64,000 bases of DNA from CAIKMD01 sp963740675 (lineage in GTDB: Bacteria; Pseudomonadota; Alphaproteobacteria; ATCC43930; CGMCC-115725), in NCBI GenBank assembly GCA_963740675.1, contig CAVUFS010000002.1, forward strand, positions 152,302-216,301. Direction: 5' to 3'. Each line of letters begins with the position of its first letter. Position 1 is the stretch's first letter. The position numbers were made by a program, and so were the translations under genes. The notes below the pieces were generated by a model, which made no database searches, was not told the origin of the DNA, and saw only the letters and a program-made list of their open reading frames with translations. Positions 27,058 to 35,966 of the stretch are shown here, in pieces.

Positions 27058-27333
27058 ATGATGCTTCAGAAATTGCGGATGTTGAGCACCGTAACCGTGC
27101 TTGCCACATCTGGTTTCACATTTGCGGCCAGCGCCTACGGGCAAACGCAAGGCACGGAGCGGCGGGATGACCGCCGCGATACGCGCTCGGATTCGCGAGC
27201 CACAAAGCAAGAGTGCAAGGCCGGCGACGAGAAAAGTCGTGCCGAATGCCGACAGGATAAGCGCGACGTGAAGCAGCAGGGTCGGCAGAACGGGTCATCC
27301 CAAACCCCTCAGACGCCGCCAGCCAACAAGTAA
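27058..27333 (+). CDS. Small exported highly charged protein
   Basis: 91 residues. Signal peptide (MLSTVTVLATSGFTFAASAYGQ), then a hydrophilic stretch very rich in Arg, Asp, Lys, Gln (RRDDRRDTRSDSRATKQ, ECRQDKRDVKQQ) with two cysteines (QECKAG, AECRQD) about 15 apart, and a Pro-rich end. Probably intrinsically disordered in the periplasm. GGAGGA at 27046 fixes the start. Similar small exported proteins occur in Bradyrhizobium; function unknown. Confidence 0.65.
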   Translation: MMLQKLRMLSTVTVLATSGFTFAASAYGQTQGTERRDDRRDTRSDSRATKQECKAGDEKSRAECRQDKRDVKQQGRQNGSSQTPQTPPANK

Positions 27334-27433
27334 GCGAAACGATTCCTACGGCGCTTCGTTTTGAAGCCCGGATCGGCCGGGACGCGAAAGGATGGCGTGT
27401 AGGTCCCGGCCGGGAACCGCGTATATCGGTCAG

Positions 27434-27682
27434 CTATTTCCTGAGGCTCCCCTGATAGCTGCGGCTAGCCGCCGCTTGTGCCTGCTGCGCCTGCTGGCTC
27501 GCCGCTTGCGCCTGCTGGCTCGCCGCTTGCGCCTGCTGGCTCGCCGCCTGAGCCTGCTGCAAGGCTTGATCGGCGGTGCTTTGGGCTTTCTGGACGTCGG
27601 ATTGGCTTGCGCAGGCGCCCAGCGCGAGCGTGCTCAATCCAACGAGCATTACCGCGAATTTTCTACGATTGTTCGTGAGCAT
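27434..27682 (-). CDS. Lpp/OprI-like alanine-zipper lipoprotein
   Basis: 82 residues. Lipobox LSTLALGAC (Cys ~23), then a coiled coil built of QAQAASQ heptads (three exact copies) after a QSTADQALQQ lead, ending in a positively charged residue (GSLRK). Known: alanine-zipper lipoproteins of the Lpp/OprI type trimerise and can link to peptidoglycan through a C-terminal Lys. Three 21-base DNA repeats at 27489-27551 encode the heptads, so length may vary between strains. GGAGGAACGC precedes the start. Confidence 0.8.
   Translation of the reverse strand: MLTNNRRKFAVMLVGLSTLALGACASQSDVQKAQSTADQALQQAQAASQQAQAASQQAQAASQQAQQAQAAASRSYQGSLRK
27489..27551 (-). repeat. Three 21-base tandem repeats in the alanine-zipper gene
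   Basis: Unit GCCTGCTGGCTCGCCGCTTG plus C, starting at 27489, 27510 and 27531; the third copy differs near its end. Each unit is one QAQAASQ heptad, so gain or loss keeps the frame and only changes coiled-coil length. Confidence 0.8.
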
Positions 27683-28273
27683 TGTCTGCGTTCCTCCTGA
27701 TCAAGGTCCGTCAAAATACCCAGCTTCGACGACCTCGGCGGAGATCGTCGGCCAAAAGCAGTCGAGCTCGGGAGAACCCAACTGCGCCATATTGCAACCA
27801 GGATCAGGAAAAGCGTAGTCGGGTGCTTTCCGTATTTACGAAGATTAGAGTATTGAGCGGTCAACCCGGCGCATTGGCGATCTGGCAGGTTCGTACCGCT
27901 CGGCAATCCGAGAGATATTCCTGGCAACTTCCGTTTTTGGTACCGAAGCGACGTTCAGTTTGCGATGAACGGCGTCTGATAACAGGGGCTAAAGCGGACC
28001 CAGGTTGCGCGCGCCGTTTCGGCCGCCTTTAACCCAAAGTGGAACCTCTCGGCCAACCGACCGCGCGTCGTTGAGTGGACATCAGGGTTTCTCTGTATAC
28101 CGCTCGTCGCCCGTTCCCAAGAGATTCGTGCACTCGGGGAAGAGGCGATGACCGACCGTTGCCGCCGCGTTTGTGCGGCGCTAACCCACTCGACCATCGC
28201 TCTCAGCTTGGCAAACATCGTGTGAACCACTTTCACTTCTGGAACGATGCTTAAGGCTGAAGGGGAGATAGCG
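27683..28273. other. Gene-poor interval of about 590 bases
   Basis: No supportable gene. It contains one AAGCGGAC word (about 27990) like those near 18.9 kb, and should carry the promoters for the alanine-zipper gene (leftward) and the porin-like gene (rightward; GGGGAG at 28261). Confidence 0.4.
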
Positions 28274-29215
28274 ATGAGAATATTTCCTTGGGGGCAGAAA
28301 TTTACGGCGCTTACCCTGACCGGGTTCTTGCTGGCGGGCATCGGTTCGGCATCTCGGGCACAAGAAAGCACCCCTCGGCCGCTGAACGATTTATCGCAAT
28401 CCGCGCAAACGACGCCGGCGAGCGAAGCTCAGCCGGGCGATCGAGGCAGCGTCAAGGAGACCGAGAGCGCGACCGATCTCGCCAAGAAGCTGCAAAACCC
28501 TGTGGCTGATCTGATCAGCATTCCGTTCCAGAACAATACCAATTTCGGCTTCGGGCCGAGACAAGGGACACAGAACATCCTGAATGTTCAGCCCGTGATT
28601 CCGATCCATCTCAACGAGGATTGGAATCTCATCACGCGAACGATCCTTCCGCTGACCTGGCAGCCGCAACTTCAACCGGGCGGCGACTCAACGTTCGGAT
28701 TGGGCAATACCAGCTTGTCCCTCTTTCTGTCGCCGAAGAAGCCGACGGGAGGGATCATCTGGGGCGTGGGTCCCGCGATCATTTTACCGACGGCCACGAG
28801 CGGTCAAGTCGGCTCGAACATCTGGGGCGCAGGCCCTTCAGCCGTTGCGCTGCGCATGGACGGACCCTGGGTCTATGGCGCGCTGGTGAGCGACGTGTGG
28901 TCGTTCGGTGGGAATTCGCGACCCGTCGGCAGCGGCAACAGCTACAATAATTTCTTGCTGCAGCCGTTCATCAACTACAATTTCAGTGAAGGCTGGTACG
29001 TCAACAGCTCGCCAATTCTCACAGCCAATTTTCTCGCGCGGTCCGGACAGCAATGGATCGTGCCGATCGGTGCCGGCGTCGGACGCGTCGTAAAGTTCGG
29101 CAAATTGCCGGTCAATTTTCAGCTCGGCGCTTATTACAACGCGATCCGGCCGAGCGGGCTCGGGCCCGAGTGGCAATTACGCGCGCAAGTGACATTCCTC
29201 CTGCCAAGTCTATAG
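28274..29215 (+). CDS. Outer-membrane beta-barrel protein, neuromedin U/transporter-like
   Basis: 313 residues. Signal peptide (TALTLTGFLLAGIGSASRAQ), then a polar linker with LAKKLQNPVADLISIPFQNNTNFGFGP, a motif seen in exported proteins annotated neuromedin U or transporter. The rest has alternating strands (LNEDWNLITRTILPLTW, WVYGALVSDVWSFGG, GWYVNSSPILTANF) ending in an apolar C-terminus, as in beta-barrels. Role in uptake is inference only. The ATG at 28274 is eight bases after GGGGAG. Confidence 0.75.
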   Translation: MRIFPWGQKFTALTLTGFLLAGIGSASRAQESTPRPLNDLSQSAQTTPASEAQPGDRGSVKETESATDLAKKLQNPVADLISIPFQNNTNFGFGPRQGTQNILNVQPVIPIHLNEDWNLITRTILPLTWQPQLQPGGDSTFGLGNTSLSLFLSPKKPTGGIIWGVGPAIILPTATSGQVGSNIWGAGPSAVALRMDGPWVYGALVSDVWSFGGNSRPVGSGNSYNNFLLQPFINYNFSEGWYVNSSPILTANFLARSGQQWIVPIGAGVGRVVKFGKLPVNFQLGAYYNAIRPSGLGPEWQLRAQVTFLLPSL

Positions 29216-29535
29216 TGCCGGCAGAGCTTGGGTCCGAGGCTCGCGCGTTGTCCGCGATGGAATCGCCTCGGTGTTGTTGCTTCGAGTCCGTTGCGCGAGT
29301 TGACCGCACCTAAGCGCGAGCCAGCGTCCCTCGCGTCCAGCTTAGCCTACCAGCGATTTCTCGACCGATTACGGGATATGTTGATGCTCGGCATCGCCAT
29401 CGTCGGCGTACCGTCATTCCCTGAAAAAAGAGCAGACCAAGCTCGCCAAGCCGATTGGGCCGAATTGGACCCGACGACACATGGCACTCGTGCGGGTTGG
29501 ATCATTCATTGATTCGCGAACCAAGGTATCGACCG
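29216..29535. other. Gene-poor interval of about 320 bases
   Basis: Open frames exist but lack support. The true start of the following membrane protein may lie inside (TTG at 29455 in frame). Confidence 0.35.
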
Positions 29536-30009
29536 GTGCTGAATGGATATCTGTTGGAGCCCGTAAGCTGGATCTGGGGTCTTTCGCTCATCGTACTGAC
29601 CGTCGCAACTCACGCGACCGGCGTGGTCGTACTGGCTCTGGTGGCTTTGAGAATACGAGTCCGCATAGCCAACCGGCGCCTTGGTCTACGGTATGTTATC
29701 CCGATCATGATTGGCTTGGTCGCTGCGGCTGGACTGCTTCTGGCTGTGCTGCACGGAATAGAAGCCGCGATCTGGGCAGCCGCGTATGTGTGGTTAGGTG
29801 CGATTGATTCGCCTTTGGATGCAATCCTCTATTCTGTGGATTCGATGTCCACGCGTGGCGCCTCGGGACTGATACTGCAAGCGCATTGGCGGATGATGGG
29901 CGCGCTGGAGGCGGTTGACGGCATGCTGCTGTTTGGCATTAGCACGGCCTACATTTTTGCCCTGATGCAGGCCTACTGGCCGATGCTCTCCCGCCGTCAC
30001 GGGGCCTAG
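29536..30009 (+). CDS. Two-helix-channel-like membrane protein with altered pore motif
   Basis: About 157 residues from GTG 29536 (TTG 29455 and TTG 29554 are alternatives). Three to four helices: SWIWGLSLIVLTVATHATGVVVLAL, IPIMIGLVAAAGLLLAVLHGIEAAIWAAA, a re-entrant-like stretch and MLLFGISTAYIFALMQAYW. Known: alphaproteobacterial Ion_trans_2-like proteins have helix, H-x-x-E-x-W, pore with TLGFGD, then a GLLLFG-ST-F-F--M--YW end. Here the outline and the end are kept, but the filter position reads STRGASG, so potassium selectivity is doubtful. Confidence 0.6.
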   Translation: MLNGYLLEPVSWIWGLSLIVLTVATHATGVVVLALVALRIRVRIANRRLGLRYVIPIMIGLVAAAGLLLAVLHGIEAAIWAAAYVWLGAIDSPLDAILYSVDSMSTRGASGLILQAHWRMMGALEAVDGMLLFGISTAYIFALMQAYWPMLSRRHGA

Positions 30010-30068
30010 CCAACGCACGGCACGCCGTCAGTTCGTTGGTGTGTTGACCTGCGATCGTGAGCCTCGAT

Positions 30069-30449
30069 CTATACCGCGGCAGCCCAGCATTCCATTTCGA
30101 CAGCGGCGCCAAGCACGAGGTCGGCGACGCCGAAGGCGGTGCGGACCGGCAGCCGCTCCTGTTTGAAATAGCTGACATAAACGTTGTTGAACGCGCCCCA
30201 CTGCGTCATGTCCCTGAGCATCACACTACACCGAAAGACATCGTCGAACGATCGGCCTAGGCGTTCAAGCGCGCTTCGGATATTTTCCATCATCTGGCGC
30301 GTCTCGGCTTCGATGCCGCCGGGCGCCAGTTCGAGTTTTCCGGGCAAATTTCCGACCTGACCTGACAGGTATATCACGTCCCCGACACGGACGGCTTCGG
30401 AGAACGGTAGGCGCGCGGCCCGCGTGAGAGCTGACGAGTAAAATTCCAT
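30069..30449 (-). CDS. RidA (YjgF/YER057c/UK114) family protein
   Basis: 126 residues. RidA pattern: PFSEAVRVGDVIYLSGQVG, QMMENIRSALERLGRSFDDVFRCSV and the end GAAVEMECWAAV. The usual catalytic Arg (in R-T-V of PVRTAFGV) is present, so imine/enamine deaminase activity is possible. AAGGGG six bases before ATG 30449 sets the start; a longer frame adds 12 residues. Converges on the channel-like gene. Confidence 0.88.
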   Translation of the reverse strand: MEFYSSALTRAARLPFSEAVRVGDVIYLSGQVGNLPGKLELAPGGIEAETRQMMENIRSALERLGRSFDDVFRCSVMLRDMTQWGAFNNVYVSYFKQERLPVRTAFGVADLVLGAAVEMECWAAAV

Positions 30450-30666
30450 GTTGAGCCCCTTGTTGAACATCGCTGCGAAATTCAATTCGCCGCGTTGATA
30501 GGTTGTATCCTTGACCGCCCGCGATCATCAAATCGCCTATACCCGTGACCGGAAATGGCACGAGCGAGAAGTGCTTATGGCTCGCGATCAGGACCGCTTT
30601 TCATGGGCGGTGCGGCCGGATCGGTCATCCGGCCGCTCGCATACATCGTTAGGGAATGAGGGATCA

Positions 30667-31809
30667 TCAACCCGCAGCGGCCATCCCGCCGGGTTCGACG
30701 CCGGTCGGGACAGTCGCCTCGTTCGGATCGATGGCGCCAAGGCTCTTCACGATCTCGAATTTGCCGTTCTTCGCCTGCGCTATATACATGTTCATGCGCA
30801 CGTGGTGCTGACCGGGCACCATTTCCGCCGGGCCGCCCGGCCCTTCGGCGAGCTTGGCGTGATCGAGCGCCGCGATGACATCCTGCTGGCGGAGCGATCC
30901 CACTTCCTTCACGGCGGACTCCCACAGTTTCATGCCCCGGTACAGGCCCGAACACGCGCTGCCGCCGGTGAATTGCTCCTGGCCGGGATACCGATCGTTA
31001 TAATGGTCCAGCAGCGTTTTGCTGAACGGATCGCTGACGTCCTGGTAATAGTCGAGGCAGCCGTACAGGCCCTCGATATGAGCGGCCGGCAGCAAGCTCA
31101 GGAGGTTTTCGTCGAAATAGGTGCAGATGAGCTGTCCGCCGCCTTTCTGGAAGCCCGCGTCGTATAGCTGCTGAAAGAACGGCACGACACCCGGCGGAAC
31201 AATCGTGTTGAACACCACCTCCACGCCGAGCGACATGATTTTCTTGACTGTCTCGCCGTACTCCATGCGATCGAGCGGATAATATTCCTCTCCGACGATC
31301 GTGCCGCCGTTGGCGGTGACCAGCTCACGGAGCTTCTTGTTCATCACGTGCGGCCAGATGTAGTCAGCCGACGGCAGGTAGAATTTCTTCGCGCCGGTCT
31401 TTTGCATCAGCCAAGGGATGAGCGGATCGAGCTGCTGCGCCGGCACCGGGCCGGTGCAGAAGATGAGCGGATCGCATTCCTGCCCTTCGTATTGCTCGGG
31501 GTAGATATAGAGCGTGCGGCCCTTGACGACGGCTGGTTCCTTGATGGCCTGACGTGTCGAGCTGTAGATGCCGCCGAAGATTACATCCACCTTGTCCTGC
31601 TGGATGAGCTTGGTCGCTTTGGCCTCCGCGACGCTGTCGGTCGTTGCGCCGTCCTCGAGCATGAGATCGATCCGGCGCTCCAGCAGGCCGCCGCTGGCGT
31701 TGATGTCGTCGATCACCATTTTCGCCACGTTGGCGTTGGCGCCGCCCATGAACGACAGTGCGCCGGTTTGCTCCGCGATGACTCCCACTTTGATGGATGG
31801 AGTTTTCAT
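30667..31809 (-). CDS. UrtA/AmiC-type branched-chain amino acid/urea/amide binding protein without a signal peptide
   Basis: 380 residues. Peripla_BP_5 fold: IKVGVIAEQTGALSFMGGANANVAKMVIDDINASGG, YIYPEQYEGQECDP and FYLPSADYIWPHVMNKKLREL. The closest patterns known to me are UrtA and AmiC (the YEG-E--P and SDY-YP segments align with AmiC). There is no signal peptide at MKTPSIKVGVIA, and the first beta strand follows at once. So it is either a cytoplasmic ligand sensor like AmiC or its true start is mis-set. No permease or ATPase genes are next to it. The frame upstream of 31809 is not coding. Confidence 0.75.
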   Translation of the reverse strand: MKTPSIKVGVIAEQTGALSFMGGANANVAKMVIDDINASGGLLERRIDLMLEDGATTDSVAEAKATKLIQQDKVDVIFGGIYSSTRQAIKEPAVVKGRTLYIYPEQYEGQECDPLIFCTGPVPAQQLDPLIPWLMQKTGAKKFYLPSADYIWPHVMNKKLRELVTANGGTIVGEEYYPLDRMEYGETVKKIMSLGVEVVFNTIVPPGVVPFFQQLYDAGFQKGGGQLICTYFDENLLSLLPAAHIEGLYGCLDYYQDVSDPFSKTLLDHYNDRYPGQEQFTGGSACSGLYRGMKLWESAVKEVGSLRQQDVIAALDHAKLAEGPGGPAEMVPGQHHVRMNMYIAQAKNGKFEIVKSLGAIDPNEATVPTGVEPGGMAAAG

Positions 31810-32263
31810 AACTCTTGCTCCTGTCACTGGCGACGCCACAACAGCCCGCCTCACCTTGGACAGGCTGGCCCTTGCGCTGGGGGTCGCACATGGGGTGGAT
31901 TCCCTAGGCCGCCGAAAATTCGTGTGCGGGCCGGCGAGGCGGGAAATTGGCGCTGGAGCACGATGGAGCGCAGCATCACACCCACCGGGCGCCGTGTTGC
32001 CCGGCGAGGACGAAAAGGGCTGGCAGAGCTTGGTGTCCTCCAATCGAAGATCGCGCACACGGTTCTCTTCGGAGGGACCGCGGAAGGCAGTGCAGCCACC
32101 CGGGGCGCCGGGATAACGTTTGCCCCAAAATCTATAGGCAACGGGACCACGGCTCGGGATTCGAAAGCGGACGCTATCGACCGATCCTGCGCCTCCATGT
32201 GCTAACCGGTTGCTGGATTCCCGCTTGCGCGGGAATGACGCGTCGTAAAGATTCACTCGCCCA
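31810..32263. other. Gene-poor interval of about 450 bases with a repeat
   Basis: No gene of its own; the open frame crossing it is an upstream extension of the binding-protein frame, part of which translates the dispersed repeat (SFPRKRESS). Confidence 0.4.
32213..32238. repeat. Half copy of the dispersed inverted-repeat element
   Basis: Contains CTGGATTCCCGCTTGCGCGG, then GAATGACG, the same arm as at 15220-15246 with one difference (TTGC for TTTC). It has the inner palindrome CCCGC-TTG-CGCGGG but lacks the opposing arm. Confidence 0.7.
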
Positions 32264-33268
32264 TTACGTACCCGGCAGAGCGACGACGTAGCGTTTATCG
32301 ACGATCTTGCCGCCGTCGACGTCGGGCTTCACCATGCCTTGCAATTTGTACCATGCGATCTGATGCATCACATCGGCGACGTTGAGCCGGCCCTCGAGAT
32401 CGAGGTGGACGAGGCCGATCTTCATCGTCTCCACCGGCACGTCGGTATATTTGGCGAGGAGCTGATACATCGCCGGCGCCGTCGGCCCGTCATGCGGCCG
32501 CTCGTCGGCACCGATGAAGGCATCGTGATAATCCTTCAACCCCATGCGATAGACGCGCAGGAAGCGCCGCACGAGATCGGGATCCTGGTCGGCATGCTTG
32601 GCCGAGGTCATCACGACCGCGATCTGCATGCGCAACTCGTCGCTGACCCAGGCGAGGTTGTGCAGCTTGTTGCCGGCGAGCGCCTGGCGCGACACCGACA
32701 CCGCGGGGATCGCGCTATCAGCGCTGCCACCCATCACGGCCGAAACCATGTTCGCGAAATTGCCGACCGGCAGCATCTTCATGCTCGAATAGGCGAAGTG
32801 ATATTTGTCGGCGAGGATCCCGAGATCGTATTGCTGCAGCGTGCCAACGGCGGTGATGGCGAAGGAATGGCCGCCGAGATCCTTGAGGTTCTTCAAACCT
32901 TTCTGATAGGCCTGGCTCGAGGCGACAACGACGAGGCCGCGGAAGCCGGGGCTTTCATCGCCATCGGCGGCGATGATGCGCATGACGCCCTGGCCGGCGG
33001 AATTGAAGAAGCCGGCGCTCATTGCCGCCATGCCGAAATCGAAATCGCCCGACATAATGCCTTGCGGCACGAGGATCGGCGCATCGCTCGGCACGAGCTC
33101 CGCGCTGAGCCCCTCCTTGGCGAAATAGCCTTTCTCTTGCGCGATGAAGACGGGGCCGCAGGCGCTGACTTTCAACACGCCGATCTTGATGGCCTCGGCA
33201 CGCGCCGGGGATGCCACCGCCACGCCGAGCAGAGCGGCGCCAACGAGCGATAAGGAGAACGCGCGCAT
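32264..33268 (-). CDS. ABC transporter substrate-binding protein of the NMT1/SsuA type
   Basis: 334 residues. Signal peptide (LSLVGAALLGVAVASPARA). Type-2 binding-protein motifs: IKIGVLKVSACGPVFIAQEKGYFAKEGL (SsuA/NMT1 opening with GYF-KEGL), LVPQGIMSGDFDFGMAA and FRGLVVVASSQ. Members bind alkanesulfonates, nitrate, taurine or thiamine precursors; the ligand here is not evident and no permease lies nearby. GGAGGGAG precedes ATG 33268. Confidence 0.82.
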   Translation of the reverse strand: MRAFSLSLVGAALLGVAVASPARAEAIKIGVLKVSACGPVFIAQEKGYFAKEGLSAELVPSDAPILVPQGIMSGDFDFGMAAMSAGFFNSAGQGVMRIIAADGDESPGFRGLVVVASSQAYQKGLKNLKDLGGHSFAITAVGTLQQYDLGILADKYHFAYSSMKMLPVGNFANMVSAVMGGSADSAIPAVSVSRQALAGNKLHNLAWVSDELRMQIAVVMTSAKHADQDPDLVRRFLRVYRMGLKDYHDAFIGADERPHDGPTAPAMYQLLAKYTDVPVETMKIGLVHLDLEGRLNVADVMHQIAWYKLQGMVKPDVDGGKIVDKRYVVALPGT

Positions 33269-33522
33269 TCCCTCCCTCCCCTGTTTTATTTTGTTCCCGA
33301 TTGTGAGCCAGGCCACGCGCCTCATGCAAGTCGAGACGTCTTGCGACTACGCCGGCGCAAGCGATCGCCTTGCCCTGGCAGTGGAGGCTTCACGCGAAAT
33401 TGCGCGCTGCTCAGGTGATTCCCCGATTGGCCCGGGCGCGCCGCGCTCCCATATAACGGTGTACTGTAGGGAACGGCGCGGCGGCGCCGGCCGCGCGCGC
33501 CCCTGCCAAGGGAGCGGCAGCC

Positions 33523-34305
33523 ATGACGCGCGCATTCCACCTTCTGATCTGGCGGATCGTTGTGTTTATCGTCGTCGCGTTCGCCGCGGCGACGCTGGCG
33601 TCATCGGCGCGCGCCCAGCATGGCGGCGGCGGCGGTATGCATGGCGGGGGCATGCATGGTGGCGGCGGCGGTATGCATGGCGGCGGCGGCTTTCATGGCG
33701 GGAGTAATTTCCACGGCAACGGCCATTTCCGGGGCGGCTGTTGCTTCTCTCGCTTTGGTTTTGGTTTCGGCGGCGGCTGGCCGTACCGGCCGTTCCCGTA
33801 TGGCTACGCGCCCTATTATGGTTATGGCTACCCGCCCTATTCCTATAATTATCCCTATTACCCGTATTACCCGTCCTATCCCGCTTACCCGCCCGTCACG
33901 GTGGCACCGCCCATAGCGCCGGGATCCTATACCGGGTCGGCGATGCCGCCATCCGGTCCGGCGAGCTTCGCGGTCTATTTTGCCAGCGGCAGCGACCAGC
34001 TCAGCACCGCCGCGCACAATGTCATCTCGCGCGTCGCTGCCGCCGAAGCGCAGGCGAATGCGCGGATCGCGGTTGCGGGCTTTACCGATGCCACGGGCAA
34101 TAGCGCCCGCAATCTCGATCTGTCGCGCCGCCGCGCCGAGAACGTCCGCGCGGCGCTAATCGCCGCGGGCGTGCCGGAGCATCTGGTCGCGCTCGTCTGG
34201 CATGGCGAGGAAGGCTTGCAAGTGCCGACTGCGGACGGCGTCGCCGCGGCGGAGAACCGCCGCGTCGTCATTCTGGTCGGCGCGCCGCCCCCACCGGTGA
34301 GTTAG
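33523..34305 (+). CDS. OmpA-domain protein with Gly/His- and Tyr/Pro-rich N-terminal half
   Basis: 260 residues. Signal peptide to AARAQ (~32). Residues ~33-75 are Gly/His/Met repeats (GGGGMHGGGMHGGGG type), ~85-125 are Tyr/Pro-rich (PYYGYGYPPYSYNYPYYPYYP broken by Ser), and ~145-255 form the OmpA C-terminal peptidoglycan-binding domain: VYFASGSDQLS, VAGFTDATGNSARNLDLSRRRAENV and AENRRVVI. It probably anchors to peptidoglycan through the Asp and Arg of the TDATG...LSRRRA motif, while the His-rich part could bind metal (inference). GGGAG lies before the ATG. Confidence 0.8.
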   Translation: MTRAFHLLIWRIVVFIVVAFAAATLASSARAQHGGGGGMHGGGMHGGGGGMHGGGGFHGGSNFHGNGHFRGGCCFSRFGFGFGGGWPYRPFPYGYAPYYGYGYPPYSYNYPYYPYYPSYPAYPPVTVAPPIAPGSYTGSAMPPSGPASFAVYFASGSDQLSTAAHNVISRVAAAEAQANARIAVAGFTDATGNSARNLDLSRRRAENVRAALIAAGVPEHLVALVWHGEEGLQVPTADGVAAAENRRVVILVGAPPPPVS

Positions 34306-34545
34306 GCCGGGTGAGTCAGGACCGCAAATTTGAATTAATGGCGGCGTAGCCAGCCGGCGAGAGTTCTCGTAATCCGCGGCCAGTTGCTGCAGGCCGAGAC
34401 TGAGCCGCTCATCGGTCACGATGTAGCGGGCAAGACGCCGGCAGCGTTTCGCGTTGTCCAAGGCGTGCCAATAGCGGTGATCCCACGTATAGGCGATATC
34501 CCGCGCCGACAAATCCGGCGCGTTTGGTGATGTCTGAGAGACCAT
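34156..34545 (-). CDS. Possible small protein overlapping the OmpA-like gene
   Basis: Frame of 129 codons from ATG 34545. The first ~60 residues look real (AYTWDHRYWHALDNAKRCRRLARYIV, LQQLAADYENSRR), like other small bradyrhizobial proteins with H-R-AEE-R-LA helices. The C-terminal half is antisense to the OmpA domain gene and may be read-through after a lost stop. Low confidence in the full length. Confidence 0.35.
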   Translation of the reverse strand: MVSQTSPNAPDLSARDIAYTWDHRYWHALDNAKRCRRLARYIVTDERLSLGLQQLAADYENSRRLATPPLIQICGPDSPGLTHRWGRRADQNDDAAVLRRGDAVRSRHLQAFLAMPDERDQMLRHARGD

Positions 34546-34645
34546 GGGGGTTCGCAATGCCTCGGCAAGTAAATCCCAGTAACCTCCTATAAACTACCCC
34601 GCCCCACCTTGTGAAATCGGATTTCGTGATGCTTCTATCGGGCCG

Positions 34646-35545
34646 ATGAATTTGGCGGCCATCGACCTTAACTTGCTGAATGCTTTCGACGCGCTGGTCG
34701 CCGAGCGCAACGTGTCGCGCGCCGCGGCGCGGATCGGCGTCTCGCAGCCTGCGATGAGCAACGCGTTGTCGCGGCTCCGGGCGCTGTTCGGCGACGAGCT
34801 TTTCATACGCGCGCCGCAAGAGATGCGCCCGACGCCGCGAGCGCTCGAACTCGCCGGGCCGATCGGCGAGGCCTTGCAGAATTTGCGCACGGCCCTCGCC
34901 CAGCCGAGGCAGGAATTCGCGGCGGAAACCTCGACGCGGCTCTTCACCATCGCGGCCAGCGACAATTGCGATTTCGCGCTGGCGCCCGCGGTCGCGGCGC
35001 TGCGCGAGCGTGCGCCCGGCATCGCCCTCGATTTTGCCATTGCGGGCCGCACCGCCGCGTTCGATCGCATCGACGAAGGCATTTTCGATCTGGCGATCGG
35101 CCGGCTCGTCCGCATCCCGCAGCGTTATCTCAGCGCCGCGCTTTACGACGAGCGCTTCGTCTGCGTTTACGATCGCAACGTCAACAGCTTTGCAAACGGC
35201 TTGACGCTCGACCTCTTCGCCTCTCTTCCGCATCTCCATGTCGCACATGACACGACGGAATTCGTCGACATGGAGCTCGCGGGGCATGGCCTCGCGCGGC
35301 GGCGCGCCGTGACCGTCCCGAATTTCGCCATCGTGCCTTATGCGCTCGAGCGCTCGGATCTCCTTGCGGTCGTCGGCGCCCGGATCGCGCAACGCTTCGC
35401 CGCCCTGCCGTGGATCGGCGTCGAGGAGCTGCCGGTGGCGCATGAGCACTGGACGATCAGCATGGTCTGGGGCAAGGCACAGGATGTCGATCGCGGCGTG
35501 ATGTGGTTACGCGCACAGCTCCAGCAGGCTTGCGCCGAGCTTTGA
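34646..35545 (+). CDS. LysR-family transcriptional regulator
   Basis: 299 residues. N-terminal helix-turn-helix LLNAFDALVAERNVSRAAARIGVSQPAMSNALSRLR, then the linker ELFIRAPQEMRPTPRA and an effector-binding domain (~95-295, type 2 periplasmic fold; TRLFTIAASDNCDFALAPAV). Resembles the NodD/NahR/LinR subgroup by its N-terminus (DLNLL-AFDAL--ERNVSRAA). No neighbouring divergent target: the gene to the left is the small frame at 34545, so its regulon is unknown. Confidence 0.9.
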   Translation: MNLAAIDLNLLNAFDALVAERNVSRAAARIGVSQPAMSNALSRLRALFGDELFIRAPQEMRPTPRALELAGPIGEALQNLRTALAQPRQEFAAETSTRLFTIAASDNCDFALAPAVAALRERAPGIALDFAIAGRTAAFDRIDEGIFDLAIGRLVRIPQRYLSAALYDERFVCVYDRNVNSFANGLTLDLFASLPHLHVAHDTTEFVDMELAGHGLARRRAVTVPNFAIVPYALERSDLLAVVGARIAQRFAALPWIGVEELPVAHEHWTISMVWGKAQDVDRGVMWLRAQLQQACAEL

Positions 35546-35580
35546 GCGCCAGCCGCGGAGGCTTGCGCTGGCCCGAAGGA

Positions 35581-35760
35581 TCAGGCCGAGAGATCGACGA
35601 TCTGGCCGAGGCCGGGATTGCTCGCGCCGGTCGGCGCGGCGCCGCTGCCGCCCAGCAGCACATTGGCGACATTCTGCTCGGCCTGGAGCGTGCTCGACAG
35701 TGATTCGAGCGCCATCGAGACTTGCGGCGGAACGGCGGTGCTGACGGAGCTGACAGGCAT
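35581..35760 (-). CDS. Small protein, YjfB/putative motility-protein-like
   Basis: 59 residues from ATG 35760: MPVSSVSTAVPPQVSMALES then LSSTLQAEQNVANVLLGG and a Gly/Ala-rich end. The amphipathic N-terminal helix with Q-rich centre resembles the short YjfB-type putative motility proteins, but the match is loose. The longer frame upstream is a shadow. Confidence 0.4.
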   Translation of the reverse strand: MPVSSVSTAVPPQVSMALESLSSTLQAEQNVANVLLGGSGAAPTGASNPGLGQIVDLSA

Positions 35761-35966
35761 GGGCTTCACTTCGCGCGGGATTCGACGTCGCTCAGCATGA
35801 GGACGCTTCCAAGAAGTGCATGATAACTGCGCGCCCTTAACAGCGATTGAACGCCCCTCGCTTGAGCGCAACGTCGCTTGATCGACGCTGCGCGCCCGCC
35901 GGATCGTTAACCATGATGCACACGAAAGACCGAACCGAAACCGGTCCCGTCTCAGGCAATCAGCCT

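Noticed and set aside
33601..33890. Possible CRISPR-like or repeat array
   Set aside because: The periodic DNA is codon repetition for Gly/His and Tyr/Pro runs in the OmpA-like protein; no spacers or palindromic repeats.
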